The notes under the pieces were generated by a model that was not told the origin of the DNA, searched no databases, and saw nothing but the letters and a program-made list of their open reading frames with translations. The translations under genes were made by a program, and so were the position numbers. A stretch of 64,000 bases of DNA from Chitinilyticum aquatile DSM 21506 (GTDB lineage: Bacteria > Pseudomonadota > Gammaproteobacteria > Burkholderiales > Chitinibacteraceae), in assembly GCF_000430805.1 (NCBI RefSeq), contig NZ_AUMS01000001.1:186001-250000 (forward strand). Direction: 5' to 3'. Positions within the stretch are counted from its first letter, which is position 1, and each line of letters opens with the position of its first letter. This document shows, one piece after another, positions 56,298 to 64,000 of this stretch.

Positions 56298-57032
56298 ATG
56301 ATCCTGCATAAATTCAAAAACCAGGCCGACCTCGATCGCGCCGCAGCCGATCTCATCATTTCCGCCGTTCGTGCCAAGCCGAATGCCATTCTGGGCATGG
56401 CGACCGGTGGCACTCCGGTTGGTCTGTACAAGGAAATCGTCAAGTCCTACCAGCAAGGTCTGGTGAGCTTCAAGGAAGCCCGCACCTTCAACCTGGACGA
56501 ATACGTTGGTCTGCCGGTGACTCACCCGGAATCTTACCGCGCCTTCATGCAGCGCAACCTGTTCGACCACATCGACATCAAGCCGGAAAATACCCACGTA
56601 CCGAACGGCAATGCGGCCGACATCGATGCCGAATGCCAGAATTACGACGAAATGATGTACCAGCAAGGTCCGGTTGACCTGCAGCTGCTGGGCATCGGCC
56701 ACAACGGCCACATCGGTTTCAACGAGCCGGACGACAAGCTGTCGCGTTTCACCTACAAGGTGACCCTGAAGGAAGAAACCCGCGAAGCCAACAAGCGCTT
56801 CTTCGATAGCATCGACCAGGTTCCGACTCACGCTGTCACCATGGGCATGGGCTCGATCATGCAGGCCAAGGCGATTCTGCTGGTTGTGAAGGGCGCCGAA
56901 AAGGCTGCCATTCTGGATGCAACACTCAACGGCCCGATCACCACGCAAGTTCCGGCCTCGCTGCTGCAAACCCACCCGCGCGTCATCGTGATGACCGACT
57001 GCGACGTGGAATACAAGCGCAGCCACAGCTGA
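56298..57032 (+). CDS. nagB: Glucosamine-6-phosphate deaminase
   Basis: 244-residue hexameric isomerase/deaminase converting glucosamine-6-P to fructose-6-P and ammonia, the last step of amino-sugar catabolism. Catalytic stretch FNLDEYVGLPVTHPESY, GIGHNGHIGFNEP (His-Glu pair) and the substrate loop MATGGTPVGLYKE. Slightly shorter than the E. coli enzyme at the C-terminus. It lies between leuD and leuB, 129 bases after leuD and with its own terminator, so it is probably a separate unit inserted in the leu cluster. A TATAGT at 56246 is a possible -10. Confidence 0.96.
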   Translation: MILHKFKNQADLDRAAADLIISAVRAKPNAILGMATGGTPVGLYKEIVKSYQQGLVSFKEARTFNLDEYVGLPVTHPESYRAFMQRNLFDHIDIKPENTHVPNGNAADIDAECQNYDEMMYQQGPVDLQLLGIGHNGHIGFNEPDDKLSRFTYKVTLKEETREANKRFFDSIDQVPTHAVTMGMGSIMQAKAILLVVKGAEKAAILDATLNGPITTQVPASLLQTHPRVIVMTDCDVEYKRSHS

Positions 57033-57052
57033 GCCGTGTGCCGCTGAAACAG

Positions 57053-57081
57053 GAAAGAGGGGCGCGCCCCTCTTTCTTTTT
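57053..57081 (+). terminator. Intrinsic terminator after nagB
   Basis: GAAAGAGGGG-CGCG-CCCCTCTTTC (57053-57076) is a perfect palindrome followed by TTTTT. Confidence 0.92.
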
Positions 57082-57123
57082 GCCCCAGCAGGTAGGCGGC
57101 TGAAATGGTTTGATTTCTAAGTT

Positions 57124-57172
57124 GGGTATATCCACACAGCCATTTTAATGCAATGGTCTCATGGCTATACCC
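57124..57172. repeat. 49-bp palindromic repeat, copy 9 (leuB upstream)
   Basis: Starts GGGTATA and ends TATACCC, with inner arms CAGCCATT and AATGGTCTC. It lies between the nagB terminator and leuB, 32 bases before the leuB ATG, so it is probably in or next to the leuB leader. Confidence 0.85.
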
Positions 57173-57204
57173 TGTCTGGTATTTTGTTAAGGCTGGAGAT
57201 AAAA

Positions 57205-58269
57205 ATGAAGATTCTGGTATTGCCGGGTGACGGCATCGGCCCCGAAATCGTGGCGCAGGCAAAGAAAGTCCTCAACAAGCTGGCTTCTGAGGGCATGCCC
57301 ATCGAGCTGTCCGAGGCCCCGCTGGGGGGCGCAGCGTATGACCAATTTGGCAGCCCGTATCCCGAATTCACGCAGAAGCTGGCACGTGAAGCCGATGCGA
57401 TTCTGCTGGGTGCCGTCGGCGGCCCGCAGTACGACAAGCTGGAGCGTCCGTTGCGTCCGGAGCGCGGCCTCTTGGCCATCCGCAAGGATCTGAACCTGTT
57501 TGCCAACCTGCGCCCGGCCATTCTGTATCCGGAGCTGGCCAATGCTTCGACGCTCAAGCCCGAAGTGGTGTCCGGTCTGGACATCCTGATCGTGCGCGAA
57601 TTGACTGGCGACATCTACTTCGGCCAGCCGCGCGGCATCCGCGTGAACGACAACGGCGAGCGCGAAGGCTTCAACACCATGCTCTACGCCGAATCCGAAA
57701 TCCGCCGCATTGCGCACGTTGCCTTCCAGGCCGCACAGAAGCGCAACAAGAAAGTGTGCTCGATCGACAAGTCCAATGTGCTGGAAACCACCGAATTCTG
57801 GAAAGAAATCGTCACTGACGTAGCCAAGGAATACCCGGATGTGGAGCTTTCCCACATGCTGGTCGACAATGCCGCGATGCAGCTGGTGAAGGCGCCCAAG
57901 CAGTTCGACGTGATGGTGACCGGCAATATCTTCGGTGACATTCTGAGCGATGAAGCCTCGATGCTGACCGGCTCCATCGGCATGCTGCCCAGTGCCTCGC
58001 TGGATGCGAACAACAAGGGCCTGTACGAGCCCAGCCACGGTTCGGCACCGGACATCGCCGGCAAGGACGTCGCCAACCCGCTGGCGACCATCCTTTCTGC
58101 CGCCATGCTGCTGCGCTACACCTTCAACGAAGAAGCCGCCGCACAACGCATCGAAAATGCCGTGAAGAAGGTGCTGGCCGACGGCCTGCGTACCGGTGAC
58201 ATCTTCGAAGAAGGCACGACGCGGGTTGGCTGCTCCGCCATGGGCGACGCCGTAGTGGCTGCGCTGTAA
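57205..58269 (+). CDS. leuB: 3-isopropylmalate dehydrogenase
   Basis: 354-residue NAD-dependent oxidative decarboxylase of leucine synthesis. N-terminal [22 protein letters not shown], substrate region [26 protein letters not shown], and the metal/NAD motifs [22 protein letters not shown] and [19 protein letters not shown]. Start chosen at the MKILVLPG alignment, with GGAGA 8 bases upstream. Separated from leuD by nagB and a palindromic repeat. Confidence 0.97.
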   Translation: MKILVLPGDGIGPEIVAQAKKVLNKLASEGMPIELSEAPLGGAAYDQFGSPYPEFTQKLAREADAILLGAVGGPQYDKLERPLRPERGLLAIRKDLNLFANLRPAILYPELANASTLKPEVVSGLDILIVRELTGDIYFGQPRGIRVNDNGEREGFNTMLYAESEIRRIAHVAFQAAQKRNKKVCSIDKSNVLETTEFWKEIVTDVAKEYPDVELSHMLVDNAAMQLVKAPKQFDVMVTGNIFGDILSDEASMLTGSIGMLPSASLDANNKGLYEPSHGSAPDIAGKDVANPLATILSAAMLLRYTFNEEAAAQRIENAVKKVLADGLRTGDIFEEGTTRVGCSAMGDAVVAAL

Positions 58270-58291
58270 ACAGTTGCCGCTGTCCTAATGC

Positions 58292-58327
58292 AAAGGGGCC
58301 GCTCCATCACAGGAGCGGCCCCTTTTG
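58292..58327. terminator. Bidirectional terminator between leuB and the DUF1615 gene
   Basis: AAAGGGGCCGCTCC (58292-58305) pairs with GGAGCGGCCCCTTT (58312-58325) around a 6-base loop. It serves two convergent genes. Confidence 0.9.
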
Positions 58328-58347
58328 CTTGTGGTTTTCCGCGCTGA

Positions 58348-59586
58348 TTACTGGCGTGCCAGGCAGGTCTGGTACCGCCATTCAACCCGTTTGGCAAACC
58401 ATTCGGTGGTCAGTTTGCGGGTGATTTTCGGACTTTTCAGGTCGATTTGCGGAATTCTGGCACGGGACAGAGGTTTGCCGGTCTGCTGCTCGGCCAGCGC
58501 AAACACCTTCTGCCAGGTGGGGGTACTGCCGAAGCTGGCGACCTTTTCCTGCAGCAGATCACGCTGGATGGCATCCTTGGTGAGCCCCAGCCTTGGCGCC
58601 AGTGTTGCCAGCGCAACCTGTGTGCTGCTTGATTTGCCGGAAGGCTGGCCGTTTTCATAGCGCAGCAGGTCGCCGTCCAGATCCATGCTGCTGCCGGTGA
58701 GCAGGTTGAGTGCGGCCTGGAAAGCGGCGTTGCGGCTGGCGTAGCGGCCGGCATTGAAGTCGGCAAAGTAATACACCATGTCGCGGCCATACGGTGCCGG
58801 ATATTGCAGCAGGATGGCGATGCCAAAGTAAGTGCCGCCGCGGCGGGTAAAGACTTCGTCACGCACGCTGCCACGGCGAGTGTAAGGGTAAGGCCATACC
58901 TTGACGTGCGATTCGGCAAAGGCCACGCTGACCTGCATCGGCCCGCCGGTGCGGATCGGATTTTTCTGCGCGATCGGCAAGCCGATGCTGCGCGCTTCGC
59001 TGGCGAGATCCTGATACAGCGCATTCATCTCGCGCTCGGTGCGCAGCGTATCGATGCGTTCCTTGTAGCTGCGGCCATCGGGTGAGGGTTTCAGCAGGGC
59101 GGTTTTGACGGCCACCATCGGGAGCTTGAAGCGCTCGGCCTTTTCCTCGATTTCGCGCCAGACAATGCGATCCAGCCCGGGTACGACCGGATCACCCTGC
59201 CAGCTTGATTCCTGCTCGATGACGGCAGCTGCTGCGCAGAAATTCTCGGCGGTATAAGGGATCTTCAGTGCGGTAAACGCATCAAGAATGTCGGCATTCC
59301 AGCCGCTGCGATCCTTGATCTGCGCCGGCAGCAAGCGGTTGAGCAGGGCGCGGGCATCGGCTTCGCTGACCGGCCTTGGCGTCGGAGCGGCAGGCGTTGG
59401 CGTTGGTGTGGGTACTGGCGTTGCAGTCTGCGGCTCGCTGGCCGGCGGCGTGACTGGAGTGGGTGTGACTTCTGCTATAGGTGCAGCGGTGATTGCGGGC
59501 GTACTTGCCGCATCCGGAGCGGAAGAAGTGCTGGCGCAGCCGGCAAGCAGCAGGAGGCTTGCCAGCAGAAAAGATGATCGGGACAT
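58348..59586 (-). CDS. DUF1615 family lipoprotein
   Basis: 412 residues. Signal peptide with lipobox LLLAGC (Cys at about 17), a Thr/Pro/Ala-rich linker (about 20-75, TPTPTPAAPTPRP), then a DUF1615 domain with a transglycosylase-like feel: AAAVIEQESSWQGDPVVPGL contains a candidate Glu, and the Tyr/Asp-rich DMVYYFADFNAGRYASRNAAFQ follows. Cell-wall hydrolysis is possible but unproven. The linker composition resembles that of the chitinase in this window. Confidence 0.85.
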   Translation of the reverse strand: MSRSSFLLASLLLLAGCASTSSAPDAASTPAITAAPIAEVTPTPVTPPASEPQTATPVPTPTPTPAAPTPRPVSEADARALLNRLLPAQIKDRSGWNADILDAFTALKIPYTAENFCAAAAVIEQESSWQGDPVVPGLDRIVWREIEEKAERFKLPMVAVKTALLKPSPDGRSYKERIDTLRTEREMNALYQDLASEARSIGLPIAQKNPIRTGGPMQVSVAFAESHVKVWPYPYTRRGSVRDEVFTRRGGTYFGIAILLQYPAPYGRDMVYYFADFNAGRYASRNAAFQAALNLLTGSSMDLDGDLLRYENGQPSGKSSSTQVALATLAPRLGLTKDAIQRDLLQEKVASFGSTPTWQKVFALAEQQTGKPLSRARIPQIDLKSPKITRKLTTEWFAKRVEWRYQTCLARQ

Positions 59587-59739
59587 GGTGGTGTGTCTTG
59601 CGCGGCGGAACAGAACGGCAATTTATATGATTTTTTCAGTGCAACTTGTGACCGAATGAACGCAAATCCCTTGTCATGGCGTAACCTAGTCGTTAGATTG
59701 AAAGCCGATGAGACGGATTTGCTTAGGGGAGTACCAAGA

Positions 59740-60168
59740 ATGAAACGGACTGGATGGCTACTGCTGCTCTGCGTGCTGGCTGCGGGGGCACAGGCTCAGA
59801 TTTATACCTGGAAGGATGAAAAGGGTGTGGTGCATTATTCCGACCAGCCGCCGGCGGGCAAGACCAGCCAGGCCAAGGTAGTGAATACCAAGGATGCGCC
59901 AGTTTCCGCTGTCTCGGCTCAGGGGGCCAAACCGGCGGCTCCCGCTGCGGCCGCACCGGCTTCGCAGGCCGCTTCCGCTCCCGCCGAGAAAAAGGATCCG
60001 AATTCGCAGGCCTGCGTGGATGCCCGCAAGCGCCTGGCATTCTTGCAGGGCTCCAAGCTTTACAGGAATGTGTCAAACGACAAGGGCCAGATGGAGTTCA
60101 TCGACGAAAAGAAAAAGCAGGATGAAATCCGCACGACCAACGAATTCCTGAGCAAGAACTGCCAGTAA
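59740..60168 (+). CDS. DUF4124 domain protein, exported
   Basis: 142 residues: signal peptide (RTGWLLLLCVLAAGAQA) followed directly by the DUF4124 core QIYTWKDEKGVVHYSDQPPAG, then an Ala/Pro-rich spacer and a helical tail. This is a frequent small periplasmic family in beta- and gammaproteobacteria with unknown role. Start chosen by signal peptide, with GGGGA about 10 bases upstream; an earlier in-frame start lacks a signal sequence. Confidence 0.85.
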   Translation: MKRTGWLLLLCVLAAGAQAQIYTWKDEKGVVHYSDQPPAGKTSQAKVVNTKDAPVSAVSAQGAKPAAPAAAAPASQAASAPAEKKDPNSQACVDARKRLAFLQGSKLYRNVSNDKGQMEFIDEKKKQDEIRTTNEFLSKNCQ

Positions 60169-60175
60169 TCCGTAC

Positions 60176-60222
60176 CGCACATGAAAAAGCCCGGCACTGA
60201 TTGCCGGGCTTTTTCATGTGCG
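60176..60222. terminator. Bidirectional terminator between the DUF4124 gene and ybaB
   Basis: A perfect 21-bp stem (60176-60196 with 60202-60222) and a 5-base loop, including AAAAAGCCCGGCA and its complement. It is unusually long and serves both convergent genes. Confidence 0.92.
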
Positions 60223-60242
60223 TACTGCAAGGGCAGCGTTCA

Positions 60243-60575
60243 TCAGAACGGGAATTTCATCCCCGGCGGCAGGGGCAGGCCGGCGGTAACGCTTGCCATC
60301 TTTTCCTGCGAGGTGCTTTCGACACGGCGCAATGCATCATTGAACGCTGCGGCGATCAGGTCTTCCAGCATGTCCTTGTCGTCATCCGCGAGCAGGCTGT
60401 CATCGATGCTGACACGCTTGACGATATGCCCGCAGCTCATCGTGATCTTCACGAGACCGGCACCGGACTGGCCTTCGACTTCAATCTGCGCCAGTTCGTC
60501 CTGCGCCTTCTTCATGTTTTCCTGCATTTTCTGGGCTTGCTGCATCATCTGGCCCAGGCCGCCTTTACCGAACAT
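60243..60575 (-). CDS. YbaB/EbfC family nucleoid-associated protein
   Basis: 110-residue DNA-binding dimer. [21 protein letters not shown] start, [20 protein letters not shown] and [20 protein letters not shown] end are all typical. Located 56 bases after dnaX on the same strand, as usual. The recR gene that commonly follows is absent: a terminator and a convergent gene take its place. Confidence 0.95.
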   Translation of the reverse strand: MFGKGGLGQMMQQAQKMQENMKKAQDELAQIEVEGQSGAGLVKITMSCGHIVKRVSIDDSLLADDDKDMLEDLIAAAFNDALRRVESTSQEKMASVTAGLPLPPGMKFPF

Positions 60576-60631
60576 GGTTCAACTCCTTGAAAAATGACTT
60601 GCCGGCAGTCGCCGGCGCGGTACTGCGATGG

Positions 60632-62395
60632 TTATAGGGGGCGAATCGAATCCGCTATGACCGTGCCGCCAAAGTCGCGCACCACGGTCTGCACAAACGG
60701 ATCCTGCTGGATGGCCTCGATGGCCTGGTCCTGCCGGGCTGCGCGTTCGCGCTGCGCCAGCTGCGCCGGAGTCTGTCCGGTCTGCTGCTGGATTTCGACT
60801 TTCAGCTGCTGTTCGCGGCCAAAGTAGTCACTGATGGCTTCGCGCAGTTTTTCCTGGAAATCGCGCGTTGCGACCGCCTGGTGTTCTTCGGCCACCCGCA
60901 GGTAGTAGCAGTCGCCTTCATGGCGCAGCAACTCGGCGTGCTGGGCCAGCATACCGGCGGCTCCGAGGCGCAATTGGGCCAGGAGTCCGCGCCAGTCTCC
61001 ATCGAATTCGGTGGGGCGCGCTGGCGGCGGCGCGGCTGCTGCACTTTCGTCCTGCCACGGCATGCCTTCGCCTGTATTGCTTTCTGGCCCTTTTTCTGCA
61101 GAGGCTTCAGCTGGATACGTCTCGGAATTCTGGCTGTTCGAGCCGGCGGCACGCACCGGAATCAGGCCCGGGGTGCTTGCTGGCGCATCGGAAGGTGTTT
61201 CAGCGCTGTTCTCAGTCACTGCAGCAGGTGACTGCTGCGCGACGGGCGCACGGCTGGCTGGTGCCGCAGTCGCCGCCGTGCCAGACTGGGCGAGGGGCAG
61301 TTGCCCGGCGGGAACCGGTGCAAAGGCCAGCATGCGCATCAGGGTCATCGTGAAGCCGGCGTATTCGTCCGGCGCCAGCGCGAGGTCATTGCGGCCGTGA
61401 ATGGCGATCTGGTAATACAGCTGGGCGTCTTCCGGGCTGATTGCCTGGGCGATGCGCAGAATGTCGTCGCGGATAGGCAGGTCATCGGCGAGCGCGCCGG
61501 GCACCATCTGCACCATGGCGATCTGGTGCAGCAGGTGCGCGAGCTCCTGCAGCGCAGCCTCGTAAGAAAGCCCGCGCCCGGCAATCGCGTTGGCGGCAGC
61601 GATCAGCTGGCCGCCATTCTGCGCGACGAGGGCGTCCAGCAGCTCGAACAGGTAGCTCTGGTCAACGGCGCCGAGCATGGCGCGCACGCCGGCTTCTTCG
61701 ACCTTGCCGGCACCATAGGCAATGGCCTGGTCGAGCAGCGACAAAGCGTCGCGCATCGAGCCGTGCGCGGCGTGGCCTAGCAGGTTGAGCGCACCGGCTT
61801 CGTAAGTGATCTGCTCGGTATCGAGCACGCGCCCGAGGTGGAAAATCACCTGCTGCGGCGTCATGTTGCGCAAGCTGAACTGCAGACAGCGCGACAGCAC
61901 CGTGACCGGTACTTTCTGCGGGTCGGTGGTCGCCAGAATGAATTTCACATGGCCGGGCGGCTCTTCCAGCGTTTTCAGCATCGCATTGAAGGCACTTTTC
62001 GAGAGCATGTGCACTTCATCGATGATGTAGACCTTGAAACGGCCGGCGGTGGGCGAATACTGCGCGTTGTCGAGCACTTCGCGGATATTGTCGATGCCGG
62101 TGTTCGATGCGGCATCGATTTCCAGCAGGTCGACAAAGCGGCCCGCATCGATCTGCGTGCACGCCGAGCAAACTCCGCAGGGCTCGGCAGTGACGCCGGT
62201 TTCGCAGTTGAGTGCCTTGGCCATGATGCGCGCAATGGTGGTTTTGCCCACCCCGCGGGTGCCGGTCAATAAATACGCGTGGTGCAGGCGCTCATTGGCA
62301 AACGCGTTGGCGAGTGCCTTGATGACGTGTTCCTGCCCGACGAGCTGGGCGAAATTGCGTGGGCGCCATTTGCGCGCGAGTACTTGATAGGCCAT
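60632..62395 (-). CDS. dnaX: DNA polymerase III subunit gamma/tau
   Basis: 587-residue clamp-loader ATPase. MAYQVLARKWRPRNFAQLVG start, Walker A TGTRGVGKTT, zinc cysteines (CETGVTAEPCGVCSAC), DEVHMLSK Walker B, and SRCLQFSLRNM sensor region. A Pro/Ala-rich linker (about 370-460) leads to the tau C-terminal domain that binds the alpha subunit. An upstream frame extension was not used because the canonical start is plain. No canonical A-AAA-AAG slippery site was found, so whether gamma is made is unclear. Confidence 0.96.
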   Translation of the reverse strand: MAYQVLARKWRPRNFAQLVGQEHVIKALANAFANERLHHAYLLTGTRGVGKTTIARIMAKALNCETGVTAEPCGVCSACTQIDAGRFVDLLEIDAASNTGIDNIREVLDNAQYSPTAGRFKVYIIDEVHMLSKSAFNAMLKTLEEPPGHVKFILATTDPQKVPVTVLSRCLQFSLRNMTPQQVIFHLGRVLDTEQITYEAGALNLLGHAAHGSMRDALSLLDQAIAYGAGKVEEAGVRAMLGAVDQSYLFELLDALVAQNGGQLIAAANAIAGRGLSYEAALQELAHLLHQIAMVQMVPGALADDLPIRDDILRIAQAISPEDAQLYYQIAIHGRNDLALAPDEYAGFTMTLMRMLAFAPVPAGQLPLAQSGTAATAAPASRAPVAQQSPAAVTENSAETPSDAPASTPGLIPVRAAGSNSQNSETYPAEASAEKGPESNTGEGMPWQDESAAAAPPPARPTEFDGDWRGLLAQLRLGAAGMLAQHAELLRHEGDCYYLRVAEEHQAVATRDFQEKLREAISDYFGREQQLKVEIQQQTGQTPAQLAQRERAARQDQAIEAIQQDPFVQTVVRDFGGTVIADSIRPL

Positions 62396-62541
62396 AGGCT
62401 GCGATTCTAGCAGAAGGGCATGACGAAATGACGAGCGCGCCACCCGACTCGTGCGTGCTTTGGCGTTTTTGCCTTGCGTGCATGTACTATTGCCGGAAAA
62501 ATCATCGCGCCGGCTTGCCGGCCAACCTGATCGAGGATCAC

Positions 62542-62751
62542 ATGACCCTGCCCAGTGCCTTACCGCTTGATGCCGTGCCGGCCGATGATCCTGCGCCGCA
62601 GCCCCCGGTCGAGCCCCCACTTGAAGCCTGCTGCACCAGTGGCTGCAACCCCTGCATTTTCGACACCTATGCGGAAGAACTGCAGCAATACCGCCGCGAC
62701 CTGCAGGCCTGGCAGGCGCGTCAGCAAGAACGCAAGGAAAATCAGCCATGA
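62542..62751 (+). CDS. Oxidoreductase-like domain small protein
   Basis: 69 residues. The Pro-rich N-terminus leads to CCTSGCNPCIFDTYAEELQQYRRDL, the Cys-rich motif of the oxidoreductase-like N-terminal family (CCxxGCxPCxxDxYxxEL). The cysteines may bind metal or a cluster; the function is unknown. Its stop overlaps the dacB start by three bases. The frame is open further upstream, but the ATG at 62542 is supported by GAGG at 62533. Confidence 0.85.
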   Translation: MTLPSALPLDAVPADDPAPQPPVEPPLEACCTSGCNPCIFDTYAEELQQYRRDLQAWQARQQERKENQP

Positions 62752-64000
62752 TCATTCGCCCCATTCTTTGTGCCGCATTGCTGCTGACCGCAGCACCATC
62801 CTTTGCCGCCGATCTGCCCGCGCCGGTGCAGCAGAGCCTCAAGGCGGCCAAGTTGCCGGCGGATGCGCTCAGTGTGGCCGTCATTCCGCTGGATGGTGGC
62901 AAGGCCTTCTACCATCGGGCCGATGAAAGCGTCAGCCCGGCGTCGACCATGAAGCTGGTGACTACCTGGGCTGGCTTGAACATGCTGGGACCGACCTGGC
63001 AGTGGCAGACCGATCTGCTGGCAGATCGCAAACCGGCTGGTGGTGCGCTGGAAGGCAATCTCTACCTGCGCGGCAGTGGCGACCCGAAGCTGACGATCGA
63101 GCGCATGTGGTTGCTGGTGCGCGAGTTGCGCAATGCCGGCGTCGAGGATATCCGCGGTCCGCTGGTGCTCGATGGCAGCGTTTTCAGTGATCTGGCGCTG
63201 CCGCAGGACTACGAGGATGACGGTGATAGCGAACGGGCTTTTCTGGTGCCGCCCGATGGCTTGCTGAGCAATTTCCGCACATTGCGCATCGGTTTTGACA
63301 GCACGGGTGACAAGGTAAAGCTGGTGGTGGAACCACCGCTCAACCAGGTCCGTGTGAGCAATGATCTGGCGGTGGGCAGCGGCGGGGACTGTGCCGCCTG
63401 GAGCAAGCGCGTGCAGCAGCGCACCGGGCAGGTCAGTGGCATCCAGTACATCGTGCAGTTCATCGGCGAAATGCCGCCGGGCTGCAAGGCCGAGCGCTAT
63501 GTGCCGGTGCTCAATTCACGTGATTACACGGCGGCCCTGTTCTGGTATCTGTGGTATCAGCAGGGCGGCAAGGGCTCGGGGCAGACTGAAAAACCGGCTG
63601 GCAAGGCGGTGCCCGATACGGCCGTGCTGCTGGCATCCAGCCGCTCGCCCGATCTGGTCAGCACCATTCGCGACATCAACAAATACAGCAACAACGTGAT
63701 GGCACGGCAATTGTTTCTGACCATCGGTGCACGCCAGCCCAATGGCGCTGCGACCGACGTTGCCGCCGTGACTGCGGTGAAGGGATGGCTGACCAGCAAT
63801 GACATGAACTGGCCCGAGCTGGTGCTCGAAAACGGCTCGGGCCTTTCCCGCCGCGAGCGCATTGCTGCACGCCATCTGGGAGAAATGCTGCAGATGGCCT
63901 GGCGCAGCCCGTGGTCGGCCGAATTTGTCTCGTCGCTGCCCATCGTCGGGATGGATGGAACAATGAAGAAGCGTCTTGCGCAGCCGGGCAGTGCGGGAAT
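62748..64000 (+). CDS. dacB: D-alanyl-D-alanine carboxypeptidase/endopeptidase (PBP4), 3' partial
   Basis: Peptidase S13 (penicillin-binding protein 4) that trims peptidoglycan peptides in the periplasm. Signal peptide MIIRPILCAALLLTAAPSFA, then the active-site SxxK motif (SPASTMKLVTTW) and the SxN motif (NKYSNNVMARQLF). The conserved VLENGSGLSRRERI follows. The KTG box and C-terminus lie beyond the window. The ATG overlaps the previous stop. Confidence 0.93.
   Translation, partial: MIIRPILCAALLLTAAPSFAADLPAPVQQSLKAAKLPADALSVAVIPLDGGKAFYHRADESVSPASTMKLVTTWAGLNMLGPTWQWQTDLLADRKPAGGALEGNLYLRGSGDPKLTIERMWLLVRELRNAGVEDIRGPLVLDGSVFSDLALPQDYEDDGDSERAFLVPPDGLLSNFRTLRIGFDSTGDKVKLVVEPPLNQVRVSNDLAVGSGGDCAAWSKRVQQRTGQVSGIQYIVQFIGEMPPGCKAERYVPVLNSRDYTAALFWYLWYQQGGKGSGQTEKPAGKAVPDTAVLLASSRSPDLVSTIRDINKYSNNVMARQLFLTIGARQPNGAATDVAAVTAVKGWLTSNDMNWPELVLENGSGLSRRERIAARHLGEMLQMAWRSPWSAEFVSSLPIVGMDGTMKKRLAQPGSAG

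Noticed and set aside
61089-61097. Slippery sequence for gamma production in dnaX
   Set aside because: Only a GAAAAAG run is present (on the minus strand) and it is not the A-AAA-AAG heptamer; no supporting stem or stop could be shown.

Overview
The window is a stretch of bacterial chromosome with roughly 60% GC, dense coding and many start/stop overlaps. Gene content and order point to a betaproteobacterium: rlmN-pilF-rodZ-ispG-hisS-yfgM-bamB-der, hfq-hflX-hflK-hflC-DUF2065-hisZ-purA, leuC-entericidin-leuD-leuB, dnaX-ybaB, and a large NAD-dependent glutamate dehydrogenase. Several genes suggest growth on chitin: a secreted two-CBM GH18 chitinase, nagB placed among the leu genes, and a cytoplasmic GH9 enzyme beside a ROK sugar kinase. 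I infer a chitin-degrading member of the Neisseriales (Chitinibacteraceae-like). Family level is a guess; class level is fairly secure.

Layout. 1-8.5 kb: rRNA/tRNA methylation, type IV pilus assembly, cell shape, isoprenoid synthesis, tRNA charging, outer-membrane assembly and ribosome GTPase genes, all on the + strand. 8.6-15 kb: hfq with its own promoter and terminator, the HflX/HflK/HflC group, hisZ and purA. 15-18.2 kb: mscL, a DUF1993 gene and lolD/lolC. 18.2-22.4 kb: a structured MITE-like element, an orphan parA, tex, and a hypothetical gene. 22.4-24.6 kb: a small cassette with two genes resembling T6SS/polymorphic-toxin immunity genes and one unknown small gene, flanked by duplicated pieces of the surrounding genes. 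24.6-36.2 kb: mltB-hrcA, nadK, recN, tadA, an FKBP isomerase, an alpha-carbonic anhydrase, a PilZ-like gene, ung, the ROK/GH9 pair and rfaD. 36.2-38.7 kb: an accessory patch with a small gene, a MITE-like inverted repeat, a DUF535 gene and a TerB-like gene. 38.8-50.7 kb: lysS, prfB and NAD-GDH on the minus strand, then a DUF1631 gene and an ABC-F gene. 50.9-64 kb: chitinase, an MmyB-type regulator, the leu genes with nagB, a DUF1615 lipoprotein, a DUF4124 protein, ybaB/dnaX and the start of dacB.

The most unusual non-coding feature is a family of at least nine dispersed 49-50 bp imperfect palindromes that begin GGGTAT and end ATACCC (or a close variant). Most abut or overlap a start or stop codon. 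Their inner arms vary in sequence but tend to stay paired. The second is the immunity-like cassette at 22.4-24.6 kb, whose nested duplications record how it was inserted. I saw no rRNA, tRNA, CRISPR array or intact transposase in the window.
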